A stretch of DNA of 64,000 nucleotides from Toxorhynchites rutilus septentrionalis. Its lineage: Eukaryota; Arthropoda; Insecta; Diptera; Culicidae. The translations under genes and the position numbers were made by a program. The notes below the pieces were generated by a model, which made no database searches, was not told the DNA's origin, and worked only from the letters and a program-made list of their open reading frames with translations. Below are positions 57,740 to 64,000 of this stretch, piece after piece (the stretch's first letter is position 1; each line of letters begins with the position of its first letter). The DNA lies in contig NC_073745.1 of NCBI RefSeq assembly GCF_029784135.1, forward strand, positions 84,291,650 to 84,355,649. Direction: 5' to 3'.

Positions 57740-58215
57740 GTGATTGAACTGCATAATTTGTGATTTGTGTGGGAGGGGGAAGTGAAAGACCTGTGGTCGT
57801 CAAACGGTGGTATGCTTTGTATTACCAAGTGGTGCTCGTTAACTCGATAAATTGATACTTCAATGGGTGAAATGAAAGCCCTTTGTCAAAAATTAACTTT
57901 CATACTTACGCTTTCGTAATGGACAAGGCAGGGACAACATACTCACGCAACTGAGCAACTGAATAATTGCTTTCATTCATTATCAATCGTTGAACCGAAC
58001 ATTCTAATATAGATGAGATGCGATAATTCGAAAGGTTTATTTTCGTCGCGATTATAAAATTATTCACAATGTCTACACATCGATCGTGATTTTTAACGTT
58101 ACGTAATTTGTGCATACCAATTAACCGCTTTTATGCGAAGACTTGAAAAAAAAATCGGCAGCCTCGGGACCTCTATTTTCAAATAAGTGTTGCTACTGTT
58201 TTTGATTATATTATT
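57740..58215. other. No gene recognised; possible intron start
   Basis: About 475 bp between the candidate donor and the Helitron terminus. Nothing else is seen. Confidence 0.4.
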
Positions 58216-58218
58216 AAA

Positions 58219-58480
58219 CTAGCCGACCCGGCAAACGTTGTTCTATCATAAAAATTATTTCTAGCGAATATGTTGGTTTGAGACGGATATGGCACTACCG
58301 AAAGATTTTCAATGTCAATGTCTGCGTTGTTAATTTTTATGAATGATTGTCCGTCTTTATCATTTTTACATCGTTGATATATTGGACATTCACCTAGGCT
58401 TGCGGTCGTGTCGTTAGGCAGCAATTCCAAATGAAATCGTCCTAAAAATGCAGATTTTAAATACTTGTATTTTTGATTCC
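58219..58480 (-). mobile_element. Helitron-like 3' end
   Basis: On the minus strand the sequence ends AACGTTTGCCGGGTCGGCTAG followed by T, with a small GCCG/CGGC hairpin just before CTAG. Upstream (58230-58470) a stretch could encode ENLSVVPYPSQTNIFARNNF in a decayed frame, of unknown origin. It adjoins the A+T-rich foldback block 2, which may be carried by this element. The 5' end is not identified. Confidence 0.55.
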
Positions 58481-58714
58481 AATGAAAGTGTGTATTCCGT
58501 TTGGGTTGGAGGAAATATGAGTTTTTCACAGCAATTGGGAATTTTTTGACTCAAGCGTAACTTTTGAAAAGGGCGTATCGATTTCAGCAAGAGAAATCTT
58601 TGATAATTTATATCTCAAAAACTATGAGTCGTACCGAAATAGTGTCTTAGAAAGAGTTATAGAGTATTGATGGTTGAATATGAAAAATATGTACACTGAG
58701 AAAAAAAATTAATA

Positions 58715-60556
58715 CAGTCAACTCTCCCTAACTCGATGTTCTGTATTTCGATATTTTCCCTAACTCGATGGATTTCATGGCACCTTCGATTTTACAAGCA
58801 TTCTTCTCTCCATAACACGATACCTCCCTAACTCGATGCCTCTCTTACTCGATGTGTTTTGATTCATTTTTCCATGGATTTTCACCTCCCTTTCAATTGC
58901 CCTTGAAAGTGAAGACGGAGTGTTCGTGTCATCAAACAATTTCTTTTCAAGTATGGAAAACCACGAGATACCTTTCAAGCGAACAATCAAAACGCTAACC
59001 ATTGCGCAAGGTTTGAGCATCATCGAGCAGGTCGAAAAATATGGACGGAAGGGGTCTGAAGCTGCAAATAATTTCAGTATTGCACAAAGTGCGGTATCAA
59101 CACTACTCAAACTAAAGTAAAAATGGAATCGGAATGGAAAATTGTATCTAGACCAAAAGCATATAAGGTTGGTCAGAATCGAGAAGCTGGAGCGGTCAAT
59201 GAATTTTTGTCTTGTCAAGCTAGACAAAATAATTTACCCCTCTTCTATTCTTCGGGATATGGCTTGAGAATTTGTCCAGAAACTGGGAAATCCTAACTTT
59301 AAAGCACAACCAACATGGACGGGAGTGATATTCCGCTGGCATAATTAATGTGTCGTGAGCGATGTCGACGGTACAATACCGTTCGATTGCTCAATGTCTT
59401 TTAATAATAAGTGCAAAAAGGACCAAAACGTGATTTGCTGTGATCTGATGCCAGATACCGATATACTAGAAAGTGTTGAAAAACCTGAGAAAAACGCTGA
59501 AGGTAGTAGTTCTATTGAGATGTTAATTCGAACGTTAAATCAAACCTGAAGAATATGTCCGGAATATTGAAATCAACTGAAAATGTTCCTGTGAAACTAT
59601 TCGAACATTTCTTTGTGATTGAACAGTTCCTGCGTGATCGTTACAATTCAGTTTGAGTAACATACTTAATCAATATTTTCTTTGTTAACCTAGTGCCTCG
59701 TGCAAGTCGGACTCGATTATATACAAACTCGATTATGTAAAATTTAGGACTCGATTGTATACAGTTTGAAAAAAAAAAAGTTTTTTTTTATAATTCAAAT
59801 ATGAATAGTTTCAAGAAAAAAAAATTAACCTTTCAGCATTAAGGTGAGATTTAAGTAGCTTTTATAAGTACAGTGGATTAAAAATCGCGATTTTTGATGA
59901 TTTTGATTGAATCTTCATCAGGAATTGTTTATATCGATATTGCAGCGAAATTAAGAGAGATAGAAGTTGGGCGTCAAAGAACAAATTGTAGAGAGGTTAG
60001 AGAGCTTTAATTGAATTGATAGAAACAATCAAGTTTAGTATGAATTTTTAGGATAAAATTAATAATTACAAATAAAAAAAAACTTTTAAATTTTCCACTT
60101 CAAAAATGTTATTTTAATCCACTAATTTAGATGTTCCACTACTATATCCTGTACTAAATTTTCTCATCTTTCAAATGAAAGCAACAAAATCGGATTACGT
60201 AGCATACTTTTCAATGTAGAGTCAGTTTGAGCCAACAGAATCCGAAACAAAGAAAAAGTTCTATAAGTCTGTCATCGTTGAAATTCTAACATATGCGTAG
60301 AAGGATTTTTTTTCGTGAAATATAACCGTCTATCACCTCCTGAAAGATTCTGGAATTTTTTTTTTTTTTATATGATAAAGGTGTTTTTTCACTTTAAGAG
60401 AATGAATCAAAAATTCAAATTAATACCATAATTGGGACACTTACCCTAATATATGACAATTTAAGACATAAAAAAAATTAGGAAAAAATGTTCTGTATCT
60501 CGATACCTCCCTAACTCGATGGTCCCTTTGGATATCGAGTTAGGGAGAGTTGACTG
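58715..60556 (+). mobile_element. Pogo-like transposon remnant
   Basis: Inverted ends CAGTCAACTCTCCCTAACTC (left) and complement (right, ending TGACTG at 60556) are flanked by TA (58713-58714 and 60557-60558). CAGT termini and a TA duplication fit pogo/Tigger elements. Subterminal CTCCCTAACTCGATG words repeat at both ends. Length is 1,842 bp. It interrupts the sequence AATTAATACTC of the foldback arm. Confidence 0.85.
58953..59549 (+). pseudogene. Pogo-like transposase remnant
   Basis: The CENP-B-type DNA-binding domain of pogo transposases is recognisable. MENHEIPFKRTIKTLTIAQG, IIEQVEKYGRKGSEAANNF and IAQSAVSTLLK form the first helix-turn-helix. After a stop (59118-59120) and frame change, the second helical part is seen as EAGAVNEFLSCQARQNN and NPNFKAQPTW with another stop at 59346-59348. 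A 64-codon frame at 59355-59549 may be a C-terminal tail. The whole DDE catalytic core is missing. Confidence 0.75.
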
Positions 60557-62451
60557 TACTCTTTTTTTTATTTACAAAATAAAAATTCAATTTGCAATAT
60601 CCAAAATAATAATTTTTTTTTTTTATTTTTTCATACAAAATAGAAGTCATGCAGAAAATTTAAAAAATGGGCCCAAGATGGATGGTAAAACTATTTTTGA
60701 CGAACTTTGTGGAACATCGAATTTTTAGGAATTTTTGTATGTTAACAATCATTTTTAGCCACAAACTATGAATCCTGATGTGATTGAAAACAAAAAAGGT
60801 TATTATCAATCTCCTTCTAAAGGTAGCCATTCTCGAAATATTTAAAAAAATATTTCTAATTTATTGTCTTTTTAATAGTGAATAGGCCCTTTAAATATGT
60901 TTGTCGTGTTATACCATCTGATTCATGAGATTTTATGAATTCGCTTATAACTTCCAACAACTTTTCCAAATACATTGTTATGGTAAAGACATATGTTTAG
61001 GAGTTACGTTACGAAACATTCGAAGACATGTGGATTAATACAAAACGTAGCGAAACTAAAAAATCTTTTTTATCTTAATACAAACTTCAATAAATAAAAA
61101 AAAATGTTGCAAATTATAAGAAAATTCATAAAATTTCATGAACATGACGGTATAACACATTATGATAACCTTTTTTGTTTTAAATCACATCAGAATTCAT
61201 AATTTGTGGCTAAAAATTATGCTAACATACCAAAATTCGAAGTTTCGAAAATTCCTAAAAATTCGATGTTCCACAAAGTTCGTCAAAAATAGTTTTATCA
61301 TCTTGGGCCCATTTTTTAAATTTTCTACATGACTTATATTTTATATGAAAAAATTAAAAAATATATATAAAAAAACATATTTTTTGATATCGTAAATTAA
61401 AGTTTTATTTTGTAAATAAAAAAAGAGTACTAATTTTTCTTCACAGTGTATATTTTTTTCAAATTAAGCCAACAATACTCTTTAACTCTTTCTAACACAC
61501 TATTTCGGTACGACTCATATTTTTTGAGATATAAATTATCAAAGGTTTTTCTTACTCAAATCGATACGCCCTTTTCAAAAGTTACACTTGAGTCAAAAAA
61601 TAAACCATGATGATGTATTTGGAAAAGTTGTTGGAAATTATAAACAAATTCATAAAATTTCATGAACATGACGGTATAACACGACAAACATATTAAAAGG
61701 GATTATTAACTATAAAAAAGACAATAAATTAGAAATATTTTTCTAAATATTTCGAGAATGGCTACATTTAGAAGGAGATTGATAATAACCTTTTTTGTTT
61801 TAAATCACATCAGGATTCATAATTTGTGGCCAAAAATGATTGTTAACATACAAAAATTCGAAGTTTCAAAAATTCCCAAAAATCGATGTTCCTCAAAGTT
61901 CGACAAAAATAGTTTTACCATCTTGGGCCCATTTTTTAAATTTTCTGCATGACTTCTATTTTGTATGAAAAAAAAAATAAAAAATATGTTTTTTGGATAT
62001 TGCAAATTGATTTTTTATTTTGTAAATAAAAAAAAAATTTTTTCTCATTGTACATTTTTTCATATTCAACCATCAATACTCTGTAACTCTTTCTAAGACA
62101 CTATTTCGGTACGACTCATAGTTTTTGAGATATGAATTATCAAAGATTTCTCTTACTCAAATCGATACGCCCTTTTCAAAAGTTACGCTTGAATAAAAAA
62201 ATTCCCAATTGCTGTGGAAAACTCATATTTCCTCTAACCCAAACGGAATACATACTTTCATTCGAATCAAAAATACTAATGTTTTGTCATTTGTCGATTT
62301 CATTTGGAATTACTCTAGGGTGAAATCTTTAAGAAAATGCATTGTGCATTTTCCATCTGCCATGCAAGGCTATAAAAGTTCTAGATTACCGCACGGCCAT
62401 GAACCATGTTTGTGGTAACAATATCGAACAATCACCCATATTTCGTTGGTT

Positions 62452-63025
62452 TTCGTTTCGTTGGCCAATAAAAATCGTTATCTCGATTTTTCATTCGGGA
62501 CTTGCTACGAAATGTTGATTTGCCCAATAATATACCCTATGCAAAATATTAGATCATTCGGACTTCATTTACTGGTGTCACAGACGTTAAAATTTGAGTT
62601 TTTTGAAAACCGAAAAATCACCGGAAACCTTTTTTTTTTAATGTTGATGCCAAGTGACTTAGAATTGTATGACACTTTGTGACTTACAGTTATCTAAAAA
62701 AAATTTTATTTTTCAAAAATCGATTTTTCAGGCGTAAAAACGACCAAGTGCCAAAAAACATTTTTTTGACAAAAAAAAATCGAGATAACTGTAAATCTCG
62801 ACGAGTAATGCAATTTTAAGACATTTGGCATCATTTTTTTTAAACCTCGATTTTCGGTGATTTTTTGTTTTTCAAAAAAACTCAAATTTTAACGTTTGTG
62901 ACACCAGTAAATGAAGTCCGAATGAGCTAATATTTTGCATAGGGTATATTATCATGCAAATGAACATTTCGTAGCAAGTCCCGAATGAAAAATCGAGATA
63001 ACGATTTTTATTGGCACCCTAAACC
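62452..63025. repeat. Palindromic foldback element (~570 bp)
   Basis: The left arm (about 62452-62635) and right arm (about 62848-63025) are inverted copies. Shared words are AATAAAAATCGTTATCTCGA, GACTTGCTACGAAATGTT, ATATACCCTATGCAAAATAT and CTGGTGTCACA/TGTGACACCAG. A ~210-bp spacer has internal inverted words (ATCGAGATAACTG). A third diverged arm-like stretch is at 63060-63200. No frame of note is present. It is likely a miniature inverted-repeat element. Confidence 0.8.
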
Positions 63026-63339
63026 ATACTTTTCATTTCGTATTCCGAAAAAAAAACTAAGTCCCCCAGAGTGTCGATTTTTGACAAAAAAAAATCGAAA
63101 TGACACTAGATCTTGTTTCATGCAATTTTAAGACATTTGGCATCAAAAACCACGATTTCCCAAGGGGGGAGGGTGATTTTTCGATTTTCAAAAAACTCAA
63201 ACTTTGACCGTTTTGCGCCACTCTCCCTTAAGTCCGATTGAGCCTCCGGAAAGGCGACCAAGAAAGTAACAGCATCGAAAAATGGTTCCGCTTGAGGCAT
63301 CGGGGCAGCCGCCACATACACGCGCGCAGCTCTTTTCGT

Positions 63340-63640
63340 TTGGTGGTTATCGAGCATCGCGACGAATCCGGAAAGATGTCATGGTTGCTTAAAAATAATC
63401 TGCCAGTTCCCCTTGGAATTGAAAATTACATTCAAGCGAAAGAGTTTATTTTAATATTTTCTATTCATATAATACTGCGATCAAATGCATTTCGTTTTGT
63501 AATTTTTAAATCAAGTGCAATTAACAGGGAAGCTTCTGAAGATTATTCTTCTCCATCAGTAGAATATTTTCGTATTCAATATTGGATGCATAAAATCTTG
63601 TGCCTCCAACGTAACGCTCTCGTTTTCGAAGTCCCCCAAC
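63340..63640 (-). repeat. Relative of the 567-bp GACGTAG insert unit
   Basis: The minus strand parallels 25680-26100: GGATGCATAAAATCTTG at its start, CTACTGATGGAGAAGAATAA, GCTTCC..., and GGAACTGGCAGATTATTT. The 182-codon frame on the plus strand crosses this repeat and is not considered a gene. Confidence 0.55.
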
Positions 63641-63935
63641 TATTCATTTATTCTTCATTCATTCAGAATGGATTTAGATTCAACTTAAAACAAATGATCA
63701 CTAAATCAACGATAGTCTTACATCAATCTTGCGGTTATACCACACATATAACCCACTTCCTGTTTTTTGCCTTGATCTTTATTTGAAGATGTGGCATGTT
63801 CATATCGATTAATTCTACAATGAACACCTTCAGGGAAAGTCTGTTTCAGGAAGTTTAAAAAGTACACCACTGGAACCACCGCTATCGCCAAAATGAAGTG
63901 TCCCATTTCTAAATTATCTAATCTATAATCAATAA
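63641..63935. other. No gene recognised
   Basis: About 300 bp with no supported feature before the terminal SINE. Confidence 0.4.
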
Positions 63936-64000
63936 TGGAGGCGATCTGGCGTAGTGGTAACATCCATACCTTTCACGCGAAGGTCAGGAGTAAAATTCTC
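63936..64000 (+). mobile_element. Short tRNA-derived SINE (family A), cut by window end
   Basis: Starts TGGAGGCGATCTGGCGTAGT and continues through GTAACATCCATACC, matching the first 65 bases of 69-219. The box B region is altered (GGAGTAAAATTC). The rest lies outside the window. Confidence 0.8.

Larger units (their letters stand above)
58475..62265. repeat. A+T-rich foldback block 2
   Basis: The left arm (58475-58714 and 60557-61080) and the right arm (about 61100-62265) are inverted copies of the same unit. Both end in a segment with CAATTGCTGTG and CATATTTCCTC, also seen at 4690-4730. A pogo-like insertion splits the left arm. Without it the palindrome is about 1.95 kb. No coding is present outside the insertion. 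Confidence 0.75.

Noticed and set aside
63238..63786. 182-codon plus-strand frame
   Set aside because: It crosses the boundary between the foldback relative and the 567-bp unit relative and has no domain.
1..64000. CRISPR array, bacterial operon or defence system
   Set aside because: Repeats here are eukaryotic satellites and transposons; no spacer-repeat structure, ribosome-binding sites or operon organisation are present.
69..64000. Same SINE at both window ends as evidence of one large duplicated or circular unit
   Set aside because: The SINE is dispersed (a third copy lies at 36.6 kb) and the flanking sequences at the two ends differ.

Overview
This 64 kb window is eukaryotic, A+T-rich and intergenic or intronic. 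I find no complete host protein-coding gene. Nearly every coding-like stretch is part of a transposable element. The repertoire (tRNA-derived SINEs, an R1-clade retrotransposon, an I-group retrotransposon, an ITmD37E-type transposon with a measured D-37-E spacing, mariner, Tc1, pogo-like, hAT and Helitron-like elements, plus (GA)n and (GT)n microsatellites) points to a large insect genome. A culicine mosquito (Aedes-like) is the best inference, but no single gene proves the species.

Layout. 1-4.8 kb: a SINE, then an A+T-rich foldback block with a near-perfect 633-bp tandem array and a nested 602-bp copy of an unclassified family here called GACGTAG. 4.97-7.3 kb: a larger GACGTAG copy split by a SINE. 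9.3-11.45 kb: a three-level nest (SINE, hAT-like element inside it, Helitron-like element with a 143-bp tandem array inside that), dated by target duplications. 13.67-17.63 kb: one GACGTAG element inserted into another, carrying a jockey-like ORF1 start. 18.3-20.2 kb: lower-repeat DNA with candidate promoters. 20.27-20.76 kb: a long SINE. 22.8-27.3 kb: a mariner remnant, the first I-group retrotransposon copy and GACGTAG material with a conserved TATA/Inr module. 28.3-31.2 kb: two Feilai-like SINEs and a decayed hAT transposase. 33.8-35.8 kb: a hairpin and a fresh 5'-truncated I-group copy. 36.1-40.4 kb: a degenerate 7-bp satellite holding a Tc1 remnant and a SINE. 41.7-43.0 kb: an ITmD37E element. 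45.5-54.4 kb: a purine-only GA array with a near-complete 6-kb R1-clade element inserted in it. 54.9-55.1 kb: a SINE. 55.1-57.8 kb: lower-repeat DNA ending in a possible host first exon. 58.2-63 kb: a Helitron terminus, a second A+T-rich foldback with a pogo-like insertion, and a palindromic element. The last bases are a SINE of the same family as the first.

The genes do not form a pathway. The window records successive transposition, and the nesting gives relative ages. I see no new defence or metabolic system. The most novel items are the GA-targeted R1-clade element with 3' tandem repeats, the self-nesting GACGTAG family with a conserved core promoter, and the 7-bp degenerate satellite.
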